In this document: positions 8,584 through 17,589 of the stretch, piece after piece
How the letters are laid out: every line of letters starts with the position of its first letter
Numbering within the stretch: the first letter of the stretch is position 1
NCBI GenBank assembly: GCA_024104275.1
Contig: JAGGHK010000003.1
Span: 62,001-126,000, forward strand
Origin: Bifidobacterium sp.
GTDB lineage: Bacteria; Actinomycetota; Actinomycetes; Actinomycetales; Bifidobacteriaceae
Direction: 5' to 3'
Length of the DNA stretch: 64,000 nucleotides
Made by a program: the position numbers and the translations under genes
The notes under the pieces: model-generated
What the model saw: the letters and a program-made list of their open reading frames with translations, nothing else
Told to the model about the DNA's origin: nothing
Databases searched by the model: none

Positions 8584-9705
8584 CTATTTCGCCTGTATCG
8601 TATTGACGGACTTCAAGGCCTTCTGCGTCAGTGCTCCCCCAAGCGCCGCCGAACCCGTGTTGTCCGAGGCAACCTTCTGGCCGCCGTCGCTTAGAACATA
8701 ACCCAGCCAATCGCGCACGAAAGCACCGGTTTTCGCATCTTTATATGCCGGGCAAGCTACGGCGTACGAAGAAGAGACGATCGGGTAGTCGCCCGCGACG
8801 CTGGTGGCATAGTCGACGTTCACCACCACGCGTTTGCTGCCCTTGGGCATCGGACGCAACGGCGAGGCGTTCACGGTTTTCGCGGCGGCGTCAGCGGCGG
8901 GCGCGACGTAATCGGCACCGACCTTGACCGAAGCGGTTCCGAAATTGCCGGCCTTGGCGAGATCTGCGTAACCGATGGTCCCGTCGGCCTGCCCGATGCT
9001 GCTGACCACACCATCGGTGCCCTTCGCCGCTTGCCCGACCTCGTTGGGCCAGTTCTCCTGCGGTTCGTAGCTCCAATCGTTCGGCGCTGCGGCCTTCAAA
9101 TACGAGGTGAAATTGTTGGTTGTGCCGGACTTGTCGGAACGATGGACCACGGTGATCGGGGTCGCGGGCAGGTTCACCTTCGGGTTTTCAGACTTGATGG
9201 CCTCGTCGTTCCACTCGGTGATTTTTCCGTCGAAAATACGTGCGATGACCGCGGCATCCATATTCAAATGTTTGCCTTGCCCGGAAACGCCTTTGAGATT
9301 GAACATCACGGCGATCGGGGAAACGTAGACCGGCACGTCGAAGGCGGTGCCGGATTTGCAAATGGCTTTGGACTGCTCGATCTGCTGGTCGTTGAGCGGC
9401 GCGTCGGTTCCCGCCCAGGCGGTGGCGCCGGTCAGAAACGTGCTGACGCCCGCGCCGGAACCGGAAGGATTATAGGCGATTTTCGCGTTACGGTTTTTGC
9501 TTTGGTATGTTGCGATCCAAGCCTCTACTGCCCCCTGCTGCGAGGAGGCGCCAGCGCCATGGAATTCGCCGGAAATACCGGAATTCTTGCCTGTGGTGGC
9601 TCCGGTTGTGTCGGCCGGGGTATTGTCACCGCAAGCCGAAAGTGCCGCCATCATCGCAAACGAGGAAACAACAGCGATGAGGCGCTTACACGTGGTGCTG
9701 TGCAT
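8584..9705 (-). CDS. pstS: Phosphate-binding lipoprotein of the Pst transporter
   Basis: The extracellular phosphate-binding subunit, about 373 residues. A short positive N-terminus, a hydrophobic stretch and the lipobox ALSAC show a lipid-anchored signal peptide. PstS blocks include GAGASSQQGAVEAWI, YNPSGSGAGVSTFL, PLNDQQIEQS, VHRSDKSGTTNNFTSYL and IGYADLA. These supply the Ser/Thr/Asp/Arg phosphate ligands. Start choice is uncertain: ATG 9705 is used; GTG 9717 is equally possible, and neither has a strong ribosome site. First gene of pstSCAB. Confidence 0.96.
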   Translation of the reverse strand: MHSTTCKRLIAVVSSFAMMAALSACGDNTPADTTGATTGKNSGISGEFHGAGASSQQGAVEAWIATYQSKNRNAKIAYNPSGSGAGVSTFLTGATAWAGTDAPLNDQQIEQSKAICKSGTAFDVPVYVSPIAVMFNLKGVSGQGKHLNMDAAVIARIFDGKITEWNDEAIKSENPKVNLPATPITVVHRSDKSGTTNNFTSYLKAAAPNDWSYEPQENWPNEVGQAAKGTDGVVSSIGQADGTIGYADLAKAGNFGTASVKVGADYVAPAADAAAKTVNASPLRPMPKGSKRVVVNVDYATSVAGDYPIVSSSYAVACPAYKDAKTGAFVRDWLGYVLSDGGQKVASDNTGSAALGGALTQKALKSVNTIQAK

Positions 9706-10058
9706 GATGTTGCTCACGGTTTCATTATGACAGATGGTCTGCCGCCGGCCATTAGACAATTGCCCGATGCTTGGTTGGGCTTTCGGCTTTGGCCGCCGAC
9801 CGATCGAGAATTCGCGCGCCGACCTTGCCACGAAACAGGAAACGACCTTTTCGCTTTTTGGCAGTGTGCTATTGACCTGTAATTATTGGCATTATATTAT
9901 TTTTTATCGTATTACATAACGGCCAAAACAGCCGGAAACAACCGACCAACCGCTCAACAGGCCGCCGACCTTTTCTCGCGGAAACCCTTTGAATACTGAA
10001 AATCCGAGCCTTTGCTTTTCTCATTGGGCGAACAAGGCTCGGAATGGTTAATGAACGC
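9706..10058 (-). other. Promoter region of pstSCAB
   Basis: No gene. The part near 9880-9920 is AT-rich and is the likely pst promoter area. A Pho box could not be assigned by eye. It also holds the terminator at 10004-10042. Confidence 0.5.
10004..10042 (-). terminator. Terminator after the MTA/SAH nucleosidase gene
   Basis: CCGAGCCTT and AAGGCTCGG pair, followed on the minus strand by ATTTTC. It lies 17 bases beyond the nucleosidase stop. Confidence 0.75.
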
Positions 10059-10751
10059 TTAGAGCCGGGTGACGATATCGACGGCGAGACGCGCGGCGGT
10101 ATCGGCGTACTCGGAGATGTCGAATTCCTTGAACTGCTCGTAATCGGTATCGGCCTCGTCGGAAAGCGCACGGATGACCAGCGCCGGAACGTCATTGCGG
10201 GCGGCGACGTGGGCCACGGCCGCACCTTCCATCTCCACAGCGTCGGCGTGCGTCTTTTCGGCGACCACGGCAGCGGCCTCGGGAGTACCGATGAAATTGT
10301 TGCCGGAAGCGATGACGCCGGTCATGTGGTGGATGCCCAGCTCGTCGAGCGCCGCGCTGGCCACATCAAGCAGGTGCTGGTCGCTGTGGAATTCCTCGGT
10401 TTCGGGCTTCCACTGGGCGATCATGCGCATGTCGGAATCGAGGTAGCGCAGGGTTCCGCCAAGCACAACGTCGTCGATATGCATGGACTTGTTGAGCGAA
10501 CCGGCGATGCCGGAGAAAATCACGGCGTCGGGATGATAATTGTCGACAAGGCATTGCGTGGTGGCGGCGGCGTTGACCAGACCCATGCCACCGACCGTCG
10601 CGGCAACGGTAATCTCTTCGCCGGACTTGGCGGTGAGCGTGCCGGCGTTGATATCGAGACTCGCGGTCTTGTGGTGCTTGACACCGTTCAACGACTTGGC
10701 GATCAGTGCAACTTCCTCTTCCATGGCTCCGATGATGGCGACGGTCTTCAT
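10059..10751 (-). CDS. mtnN: 5'-methylthioadenosine/S-adenosylhomocysteine nucleosidase
   Basis: A 230-residue nucleosidase that cleaves adenine from 5'-methylthioadenosine and S-adenosylhomocysteine, feeding methionine salvage and AI-2 precursor formation. The start MKTVAIIGAMEEEVALI is the family's N-terminus and holds the catalytic Glu. VIFSGIAGSLN near residue 79, FIGTPEAA, VEMEGAAVAHVA near 173 (Glu contacting ribose) and RALSDEAD near 197 (catalytic Asp) are present. Length is normal. ATG 10751 follows GAGGAACT. It appears to be a single-gene unit. Confidence 0.95.
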   Translation of the reverse strand: MKTVAIIGAMEEEVALIAKSLNGVKHHKTASLDINAGTLTAKSGEEITVAATVGGMGLVNAAATTQCLVDNYHPDAVIFSGIAGSLNKSMHIDDVVLGGTLRYLDSDMRMIAQWKPETEEFHSDQHLLDVASAALDELGIHHMTGVIASGNNFIGTPEAAAVVAEKTHADAVEMEGAAVAHVAARNDVPALVIRALSDEADTDYEQFKEFDISEYADTAARLAVDIVTRL

Positions 10752-11105
10752 AGTTCCTCGTTTCTTTGACAGCTTTTAGGATTCCAGATTATACAAGCCA
10801 CTGGTCCTGCTCGTGCTCAAAAGCAACGAAGCCGAAAATCGCATGAATCTACATTCTGTGCTGCGATGACATAGCAGGGAAACCGCTAGCGCAGAATCTT
10901 TCCGTTCCGTGCTGCATTATGAGAAAGTCAGATTCCAACAATGACGGAATTCCAACGGTTCCCTAACATACAAAAGTAATACACGTAGCAGGAAACGCCC
11001 TAATTACGATTATCGTGCTTCCGTGCTGCTTACACGCGCCAGTAGCCGAAAATCCGCCAGCGTATACGCAACATAGAAGAAAATGCGAGTGATTCGAATA
11101 TGGTT
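10752..11105. repeat. Gene-free interval with TTCCGTGCTGC repeats
   Basis: No coding frame is convincing. TTCCGTGCTGC occurs at 10905-10915 and 11019-11029, with a variant TTCTGTGCTGC near 10854. The same 11-mer recurs at 21802-21812, where it is half of an inverted repeat. The promoter of mtnN should lie near 10760-10800. Confidence 0.6.
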
Positions 11106-12350
11106 TCACGCACCCCGACGGACGTCGACGGCGTTGGCGAGCTCGCGCAGCAGACGCTCCGTTTCGGGCCAGGCAATGCACTTGTCGGTGATCGACTTGC
11201 CGTATTCGAGCTGCGAAAGCGGGGCCGCAGGCTGATTGCCGCCGAGGATGTTGCTTTCCATCATGAGTCCTGTGATATCGGGCTCGCCTGTGGCGATGCG
11301 CCCGGCCAACTCGCGCGCGACCTCGGCCTGGCGAATCTCGTCCTTGCCGGAATTGCCGTGCGAGCAGTCGATGATGAGACCGTGGCAGGCGGCGGCGCCT
11401 TCGGGCATTTCGCCGCGGATGGATTGCATCGCCTCCTGGACAGATTCGGTGTCGTAATTAGGCCCGTGTGAGGAACCGCGCAGCACGACGTGGCAATCGG
11501 GATTGCCGAGCGTTTCAACGGCGCTGGCTCGGCCGAGGTGGTCGATGCCGAAGAAGGTATGCTGCTGGGTGGCCGTATAGCAACCGTCAATGGCGGCCTT
11601 GACCGAGCCGTCAGTCGCGTTTTTGAAGCCGATGGGCATCGAAAGCCCGCTGGACAGCTGGCGATGAATCTGGGACTCGGTGTTGCGAGCGCCGATGACA
11701 CCCCAGCTCACCACGTCGGAAATGTATTGCGGGCTGGTCGGTTCGAGAAATTCGGTCGCAGCGGCCACACCCTCGTCGAGCACGCCGAGCAGAATCTTGC
11801 GCGCGAGCAGCAGTCCTTTCTTGATGTTGTGGCTGCCATCGAGATCCGGGTCATTGATCAGGCCCTTCCAACCCACGGTGGTGCGCGGCTTCTCAAAGTA
11901 GACGCGCATAACAATGAGCAGACGGTCTCCAAGCTCATCCTTCATCTTGGCCAAACGGTGGGCGTAATCGAGCGCGGCCTGCGGGTCGTGGATGGAGCAA
12001 GGGCCGGCGATAACCAGCAAACGGTCGTCTTTGCCATAGAGGCAATCACGAATCTCGTTGCGGGAACGGACGACCAGATCTGTGGCCTCGGCGCTCAACG
12101 GCATGTTCGAAAGCACGTCGGCAGGAGTGGGCAACGGCTCGAGCTCGAACACGCGGCGGTTGACGATGCGATTGACACCGGCCTCGTCCTCCCAACGTTT
12201 TACCCCGGCTACCTTCAGCGGATTCTCATCGTTTTTCAGCGCTTTTTGAAAGGCTGCATGGTTTTTGACGTCATCGAGATCCCGTTCGGACTGGCCTGCC
12301 GCCATATCGCTTCCAAGATTGCCGTTCGACTTGTTTTCTGCGTTCCCCAT
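11106..12350 (-). CDS. 3-deoxy-7-phosphoheptulonate (DAHP) synthase, class I, copy 1
   Basis: A 414-residue class I-alpha DAHP synthase, which condenses phosphoenolpyruvate and erythrose 4-phosphate in the first step of the shikimate pathway. The core has GPCSIHDPQAALDYA (metal-binding Cys), YFEKPRTTVGWKGLINDPDL (substrate Lys), GARNTESQIHR, GFKNATDGS and IIDCSHGNSGKDE. The first 60 or so residues are a Asn/Asp/Lys-rich extension missing in copy 2. ATG 12350 is preferred to 12368 because AAGAAGGA lies 7 bases before it. Its paralogue lies immediately upstream. In other bacteria such isozymes differ in feedback by Phe, Tyr or Trp; the type here is not clear. Confidence 0.95.
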   Translation of the reverse strand: MGNAENKSNGNLGSDMAAGQSERDLDDVKNHAAFQKALKNDENPLKVAGVKRWEDEAGVNRIVNRRVFELEPLPTPADVLSNMPLSAEATDLVVRSRNEIRDCLYGKDDRLLVIAGPCSIHDPQAALDYAHRLAKMKDELGDRLLIVMRVYFEKPRTTVGWKGLINDPDLDGSHNIKKGLLLARKILLGVLDEGVAAATEFLEPTSPQYISDVVSWGVIGARNTESQIHRQLSSGLSMPIGFKNATDGSVKAAIDGCYTATQQHTFFGIDHLGRASAVETLGNPDCHVVLRGSSHGPNYDTESVQEAMQSIRGEMPEGAAACHGLIIDCSHGNSGKDEIRQAEVARELAGRIATGEPDITGLMMESNILGGNQPAAPLSQLEYGKSITDKCIAWPETERLLRELANAVDVRRGA

Positions 12351-12473
12351 CGCCAAATCCTTCTTCATAGTCGTTTTCGATATTTGCCAACATACTAAGC
12401 CATTGATTACCTACGATCATAGCGCCAGCAAAGCATAGCCCACCCATAAACCGTTGACTCAGGATTCAATTGC

Positions 12474-12517
12474 GTGAGAAAAGCACCAAAAAGTGCCCGA
12501 AATGGTGCTTTTCGCCT
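12474..12517. repeat. GAAAAGCACC-family palindrome between the DAHP synthase genes
   Basis: Arms AAAAGCACC / GGTGCTTTT are perfect. Read on the minus strand it matches the plus-strand order of the palindrome at 3330-3377. It lies 12 bases past the stop of copy 2 and could terminate it. No gene lies in 12351-12529. Confidence 0.85.
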
Positions 12518-12529
12518 CAGTAACGGTTG

Positions 12530-13666
12530 CTAGCGGTCAAGCTTGCGGCGGGAGGTGACGGCGTCGGCGAGCGTGTGCAGCAGCTCGTTGGTGCGATCCC
12601 AGGAGATGCAGGAATCGGTGATGGAACGGCCGTAGACCAGCTGGTCGAGCGGCGCTGGCGACTGGTGGCCGCCGCGGATATTGCTCTCCATCATCACGCC
12701 GAAGATGCCGGGCTCGCCCTTGGCCAGACGCGCGGCGATTTCCTCGATGACCTCGGCCTCGCGGACTTCGTCCTTGCCGCAGTTGCCATGTGCCGCATCG
12801 ATGACCAAGCCATGTTCGCTGGGGCCGGTGACCTTCGACTGCTTTAGCGTTTCCAACGCTTCCGCCACGGATTCGGCATCGTAGTTGGGACCTTCATTTG
12901 AACCACGCAAAACGATATGGCAATCAGGATTGCCCTTGGTCTCTGCGGAAATCACACGACCGTCAAGGTTGATCGAAAGGAAATGATGCTCGTTGGCCAC
13001 GGCGTAGCAGGAATCGGCGGCGACCTTCACCGAGCCGTCGGTCGAGTTCTTGAAGCCGATGGGCATCGACATGCCGCTTGCCAGCTCACGGTGGACCTGG
13101 CTTTCGGTGTTGCGCGCGCCGATGGCGCCCCAACTGACCATATCGCAGAGATATTGCGGGGTAATCGGGTCGAGCCATTCGGTGGCGGCGGGCAGACCCT
13201 GCCTCAACACATCGGAGAGTACTTTGCGGGCCAAATCCATGCCCTTGCGAATGTTGAACTCACCATCCAAATCCGGATCGTTAATCAGGCCTTTCCAACC
13301 AACGGTGGTGCGAGGCTTTTCGAAATAGACACGCATGACAATCATCAGACGGTCTTTGAGCTCTTCATTGGCCTTGGCCAGACGCTGCGCGTAATCCTTC
13401 GCCGCCTTCGGGTCGTGGATTGAGCAGGGACCGACGATGACGAGCAGGCGGTCGTCGCGGCCATGCAGAATGTCGCGGATTTCCTGACGGGATTTCAGGA
13501 CCAGATCACTCATCGGTTTGGTGAGCGGAGTTTCCTTCAGGAACGCACGCGGCGCGGGAATCGGGTCAAGCTGGCGGATATTGACATCCACGGTTTCGGG
13601 GTAGACGGCTTCCTCGCTAAATCGACGTTCGTCCTCAGAACTTCCAGGCCCTCGCATAATCGCCAT
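12530..13666 (-). CDS. 3-deoxy-7-phosphoheptulonate (DAHP) synthase, class I, copy 2
   Basis: A 378-residue class I-alpha DAHP synthase, close to the usual 350-380 residues. It carries GPCSIHDPKAAKDYA, YFEKPRTTVGWKGLINDPDL, GARNTESQVHRELASGMSMP, GFKNSTDGSVKVA and VIDAAHGNCGKDEVREAE. It is a clear paralogue of copy 1, with the same order of blocks. The second of two adjacent ATGs (13666) is chosen because AAGGAGG lies 5 bases before it. It is downstream of a hairpin-rich leader region, which might carry regulation, but no leader peptide rich in aromatic codons was found. Confidence 0.95.
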   Translation of the reverse strand: MAIMRGPGSSEDERRFSEEAVYPETVDVNIRQLDPIPAPRAFLKETPLTKPMSDLVLKSRQEIRDILHGRDDRLLVIVGPCSIHDPKAAKDYAQRLAKANEELKDRLMIVMRVYFEKPRTTVGWKGLINDPDLDGEFNIRKGMDLARKVLSDVLRQGLPAATEWLDPITPQYLCDMVSWGAIGARNTESQVHRELASGMSMPIGFKNSTDGSVKVAADSCYAVANEHHFLSINLDGRVISAETKGNPDCHIVLRGSNEGPNYDAESVAEALETLKQSKVTGPSEHGLVIDAAHGNCGKDEVREAEVIEEIAARLAKGEPGIFGVMMESNIRGGHQSPAPLDQLVYGRSITDSCISWDRTNELLHTLADAVTSRRKLDR

Positions 13667-13779
13667 CATTCCCTCCTTACTCTCGTGGATATCATTGTTG
13701 CACGCTCGAAGCGCTACAGGTTGTTTATTATAATCGATTGAATGGTGTAATACTGCCACTTGTCCAGACAATATAAAGT

Positions 13780-14065
13780 GTGGCCTCGTTTTTGTAACGA
13801 GGCCACAGGCACTTGCAAAAAACTATGTCAAAATCTCACTCAGCTAGGTCCAAGTGGTTTCCTGAGGCCAGAAGAGTCTGGCCTCAGGCGCGTGTTGGCC
13901 AGGAACAGACCACGAGGCTGTTCCTCTCAGGCCAACGCTCTCCGAGCCCTGCAATTGAAGAGTTCGCTAACGCGAACACTCAATACTGCGTGGCCTCGCC
14001 ATAAGGCGAGGCCACGGGCTCTCGCGCAGGAAGCCCACAGGGCTTCTCGCTATGCGAGAGCGCCC
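13780..14065. repeat. Cluster of six hairpins upstream of a DAHP synthase gene
   Basis: Six inverted repeats lie almost end to end: 13780-13806 (GTGGCCTCG arms), 13861-13888 (CCTGAGGCCAGA, 12 perfect pairs), 13894-13936 (GTTGGCC plus AGGAACAG), 13962-13977 (GTTCGC), 13990-14015 (GTGGCCTCGCC, 11 perfect pairs) and 14016-14065 (GGGCTCTCGC outer, GAAGCCC inner). The last overlaps the 3' end and stop codon of pepC. The first and fifth share the same arm. No gene lies in 13667-14049. No T-run follows the stems, so ordinary termination explains only part of this. Confidence 0.85.
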
Positions 14066-15387
14066 ATCGGATCCCAAGCCGGGAGCATCGTAGCGGGCTC
14101 GGTTAGAGCAGCCTGGTATTCGGCGGGGAGCATCGACTTCGGGACAGCGACCTCATAGACGTACTCGCTGAACCAGTCGTCACTCATCGTGAAGTAGCCT
14201 TTGTCGGCCACCTTGCAACCCCAAGAGTTCTCGACGCGCCAGCGGTTGGTGGTCTTGCCGTCGTCGGCCACGTCCACGCCGACAAAGGCCATCGCGTGGT
14301 TCATCGCGGAATCGCCGTAGCGTACGCGCTGCTCTTTGTCCATGTCGAAATCAACGTCGTAGACCTTGCCGTATTCGTAAAGATCGGTGGCCCAGGCACC
14401 GTTGTCGCGGTCCATCATCGGGTGGCAGTCCGCGCCGAACCAAGCCGGCATCTTAAGCTCGGAAAGAATGTGACGCACGCAGTCCTTCATGAACCGGTTC
14501 GGGACGTTCAGATACTCGGTCGGATCTCCCCCGACGACGTTGCCCAGGTGCTCGATGCCGATCTTCTTGCCCTTGGCGTGCTCGGCACGTGGATCGTCGA
14601 CCAAGCAAACGTAATCCTCAAGATGCGCACTGCCGACATACTTCTTCCAGAACTCGACCGGAGTGGTCTCGCCGTCGCGATGGAAATTGCCGTCCTTGTC
14701 CGTCCACTCCCAATTGAAGCTCTTCGGCGGTTCTCCCAAGTGGATGGTGAGCATGCGATGGCCGGCCTCGACGGTCTCATCCACCACGCGGTCGATTGCG
14801 GACGGATCGGCGTACATATGCGCCACAGCGGTGTGCAGCAGGCGGCGCAGCTGCGTGTTCATCTCGCTGGTGTTGGTCGACGACGCGGTCTCAGGGAAGA
14901 AATCCTTGGGCACGGCGCCGTACTTCTTGTAGACGTTCATGGCCATGGTCCATTGGCCGCCGTCACCCATCACGTCGGCAAGCAGGTGCTGCATGAGCTG
15001 GGAATCGGCGGGTTCGCCGGCACGCACCAGGTTCGCGACGTCGCGCAGGAAGTAGTTGATGCGCTCCAGCTTATCGTAATACATTGCGTAATTTTGCGAG
15101 AACTCGAACGAGTCGACATTGAGGTTCTTCTTGGCTACGAAACGCGCTACGTTAAGCGAGCTGAACAGCCAGCAACGCCCGGAATGGTTCTGATTGGTGA
15201 CCTCGCCGTTGTCGACAGTCACGGAGAAACGACGCTGAAGCCTACGGGCGCGGTCGTAATTGTGCGCCACCGGGTTGATGCCGGAGGTGGTGACGGCGTT
15301 CATCGCCAACGCGTTGACAGGCTTGGCCTCGAAATCCTCGCACAGCTGGCCCAGGCGGTCGGCGCTCAACGGCTTCATTTCATTCAT
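14050..15387 (-). CDS. pepC: C1-family aminopeptidase (PepC / bleomycin hydrolase type)
   Basis: A 445-residue cytoplasmic cysteine aminopeptidase of peptidase family C1B, which forms hexameric barrels and trims peptides. The papain-like catalytic residues are visible: Cys in NHSGRCWLFSSLN near residue 68, His in DSAMNHAMAFVGV near 367 and Asn in RVENSWG near 390. ATG 15387 (MNEMKPLSADRL) follows AGGAG. The C-terminus ends WDPMGALA; the usual PepC terminus also ends in an aliphatic/Ala stretch that reaches into the active site. Its stop codon lies inside a large inverted repeat. Confidence 0.94.
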   Translation of the reverse strand: MNEMKPLSADRLGQLCEDFEAKPVNALAMNAVTTSGINPVAHNYDRARRLQRRFSVTVDNGEVTNQNHSGRCWLFSSLNVARFVAKKNLNVDSFEFSQNYAMYYDKLERINYFLRDVANLVRAGEPADSQLMQHLLADVMGDGGQWTMAMNVYKKYGAVPKDFFPETASSTNTSEMNTQLRRLLHTAVAHMYADPSAIDRVVDETVEAGHRMLTIHLGEPPKSFNWEWTDKDGNFHRDGETTPVEFWKKYVGSAHLEDYVCLVDDPRAEHAKGKKIGIEHLGNVVGGDPTEYLNVPNRFMKDCVRHILSELKMPAWFGADCHPMMDRDNGAWATDLYEYGKVYDVDFDMDKEQRVRYGDSAMNHAMAFVGVDVADDGKTTNRWRVENSWGCKVADKGYFTMSDDWFSEYVYEVAVPKSMLPAEYQAALTEPATMLPAWDPMGALA

Positions 15388-15531
15388 CAGATGATTCTCC
15401 TTTGATTGGTTTAATTTCCACCATATTCCATGCGCTGTATCTGACACGCAGACCGGCATCGGCGCAACCGGAGAGACCACGGACTCAGCGGATACTTCGC
15501 GACACCGATAAACACAGCAAGGAAAATACAA

Positions 15532-15565
15532 AAGTGCGCCATGACGAAGCCGTCACAACGCACTT
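15532..15565 (-). terminator. Terminator after the coiled-coil gene
   Basis: AAGTGCG and CGCACTT pair around a GAC/GTC inner stem with a GCTTCG-type loop. On the minus strand the stem is followed by TTGTATTTTCC. It lies 22 bases past the stop at 15587. Confidence 0.7.
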
Positions 15566-15586
15566 AAGAATCATTCGAATCGAACG

Positions 15587-17368
15587 CTACTCACTCGATC
15601 CGCCTGCAGGTTCACCGCCCTCAGGGAAAATGACATTATCGTAATTGATACGATTCTGGTTGTTGGCCGCGAATTTCGCATTGGCCGGCACCGCACCATT
15701 CCCAGCGTCGTTCTGCGCAGCAGGAGCAGAATTAGTAGCGGCGGGAGCAGCGTCACCGGCGGCTGCATTCTTATTTTCGGCGTTATCCACCAAATGGGAA
15801 AGCTCCTGCGCACCGCTCTTGGCCGCACCGCCTTGCTGAGGCTGGGCACTATTTTGCGCTGGTCGCTGAGCGCTTTGCTCAGTCTTCCGAGGAACCTGCG
15901 GCGTCTTCCTGACAGCGCCACCGTTGGGTTCATACGATGCCGGCATCTGCGGCGGTACCTGAGGAGCCTGATTTGGAGCACTCGCAGCGTTTCCACTTGC
16001 AGCCTCAAAATCACCGCCCTTTTCGTCTTTTCGCTTGTCCGATTGCGCGGCATCATCGAGATCATTGGCCACGGCATTGACCACGGGAACATTGACCCCA
16101 GCCTGCTTGTCATCGGCAAACCCAAAGCCGGAGAACGCATTGGTGAACATCGAACGCAACTCGGTGACACGCTGGGTGATGGTCGATTCGCGTTCCTGAA
16201 GATCCTTGATGCGCTCCTGAAGTCCGTCAAGCTCGCCCTGCGCGGCCTTGCGGCGCTCTTCAACGCGGGCCTCGGCGTCCTTCTTGGCCTTAGCCACGAT
16301 TTCTTCGGCCTTTTGATCCGCTTCCTGACGCTTGGAGACCGTATAGCTGTCGGCCTCGTCGCGCAGGTCCTTCGCCTTGGAAACCAGGCTGTCGGCTTCC
16401 TTCTTCGCGGCGGCGCGGCTCTCCTCCAGCTGCTTCAGCAGATCGTTGACCTTGCCGGTGGCCTCTTCCTGCTGCTTGGAGATATCGGCGCGAATCTGTT
16501 CGACCTCGGCGTTGACCTGGCTTAAGGTCTTGGTGCGCTTGACTTCGGCGTCATCGGTGATGCCCTGCGCCTTCGCCTTCGCGTCATCGGTGATCTCGGT
16601 GGCCTTGCGCTGCGCTTCGGTGGTCATGCGCGAAACCTGCTCACGCACGTTCGCGAGCTTCTTGTTGGCTTCGGCGAGCGCGGTCTCGATCTGGTCGCTG
16701 GCGTCGCTCTTGAGCTTGGCGACCTCATCGTTCGCGGCCTTGCGCTGTTCGGCGACCTGCTGGGTGGCCTGGGCCTTGAGCTCGGCGATTTCGCGATCCT
16801 GCTTGGCCTTTTCGCTGGCGAGACGCTTGTTGTGCTCCTCGCGCGAGTTGGTCAGCTCGATTTCGATGGTGTCACGCTGCTCGGTGACCTTCTTCGCGGT
16901 CTCCTCGCGCAGCCTGGTGGCATCCTGCTTGGCGGAAGTGGTGATCGACTCGGACTCGGTCTGAGCCTTGGCCAGGATGGTGGCCGCCTTGGAATTGGCC
17001 TCGTCGGTGATATGCTGCGCGTCGAGCTTGGTGTTGTTGATCAGGGTTTCGGCCTGATGCTGGGCGGCGGCGCGAGTGCTGGCGGCATCCTGCTTGGCAC
17101 GGTTGACGAGCTCCGTACTGGTCTGCTCGGCACTGGCGAGCATCTGCTGGGCATTGGCTCCCAACGAAGCGAACGAGTTGCCCTGCGATGCCTTCTTGGC
17201 ATTCTTCTTTTCTTCTTCGAGCTGGGCACGCAGTTGCAGAATCGTCTGGTCGCTGGAATTGACCTGTGCACGCATGCGGTCGAGCGTCTGCTGCAACGAA
17301 GCCAGCTCCTGATCCACCTGCTCCTTGTTGTACCCGCGCAATTCTGTCGTGAAGCGGTCATCCGCCAT
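15587..17368 (-). CDS. Long coiled-coil protein, DivIVA/Scy-like (polar growth or scaffold)
   Basis: A 593-residue protein with no membrane segment. Residues about 5-40 (FTTELRGYNKEQVDQEL) resemble the N-terminal membrane-binding part of DivIVA/Wag31. Residues about 40-410 are a nearly unbroken Ala/Glu/Lys/Gln coiled coil with many AKAQ/AKKDA repeats. The C-terminal 180 residues are Pro/Gln/Ala/Asn-rich and probably unstructured. Actinobacteria use such proteins (DivIVA, Scy, FilP) as scaffolds for polar growth, so a cytoskeletal role is inferred. ATG 17368 follows GAAAGGAA. It stands alone between pcp and pepC. Confidence 0.75.
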   Translation of the reverse strand: MADDRFTTELRGYNKEQVDQELASLQQTLDRMRAQVNSSDQTILQLRAQLEEEKKNAKKASQGNSFASLGANAQQMLASAEQTSTELVNRAKQDAASTRAAAQHQAETLINNTKLDAQHITDEANSKAATILAKAQTESESITTSAKQDATRLREETAKKVTEQRDTIEIELTNSREEHNKRLASEKAKQDREIAELKAQATQQVAEQRKAANDEVAKLKSDASDQIETALAEANKKLANVREQVSRMTTEAQRKATEITDDAKAKAQGITDDAEVKRTKTLSQVNAEVEQIRADISKQQEEATGKVNDLLKQLEESRAAAKKEADSLVSKAKDLRDEADSYTVSKRQEADQKAEEIVAKAKKDAEARVEERRKAAQGELDGLQERIKDLQERESTITQRVTELRSMFTNAFSGFGFADDKQAGVNVPVVNAVANDLDDAAQSDKRKDEKGGDFEAASGNAASAPNQAPQVPPQMPASYEPNGGAVRKTPQVPRKTEQSAQRPAQNSAQPQQGGAAKSGAQELSHLVDNAENKNAAAGDAAPAATNSAPAAQNDAGNGAVPANAKFAANNQNRINYDNVIFPEGGEPAGGSSE

Positions 17369-17589
17369 GGTGATTCCTTTCGCTTTGCGATATCAGTCGC
17401 AGTTTTTGAAAGCTGATAAATTCTATTGGCTTATTGTAGTGTGTTTTGGGAAGGTTTACGTGCAAATCAGTCTAATCCACACAGACACCACGCGATTCGG
17501 GGTGTTTCATTCCTATTTACTCATAACGATTGCCACGAAGGGCATATACGAAGCTCCGCAATCCTCTGAAATAATCCTCTGAAAAATCC

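Noticed and set aside
13667-14049. Leader-peptide attenuator for the DAHP synthase
   Set aside because: No short ORF rich in Phe, Tyr or Trp codons with a ribosome site was found ahead of the hairpins.
13780-14065. CRISPR array
   Set aside because: Stems differ from one another, spacing is irregular and no constant direct repeat is present.
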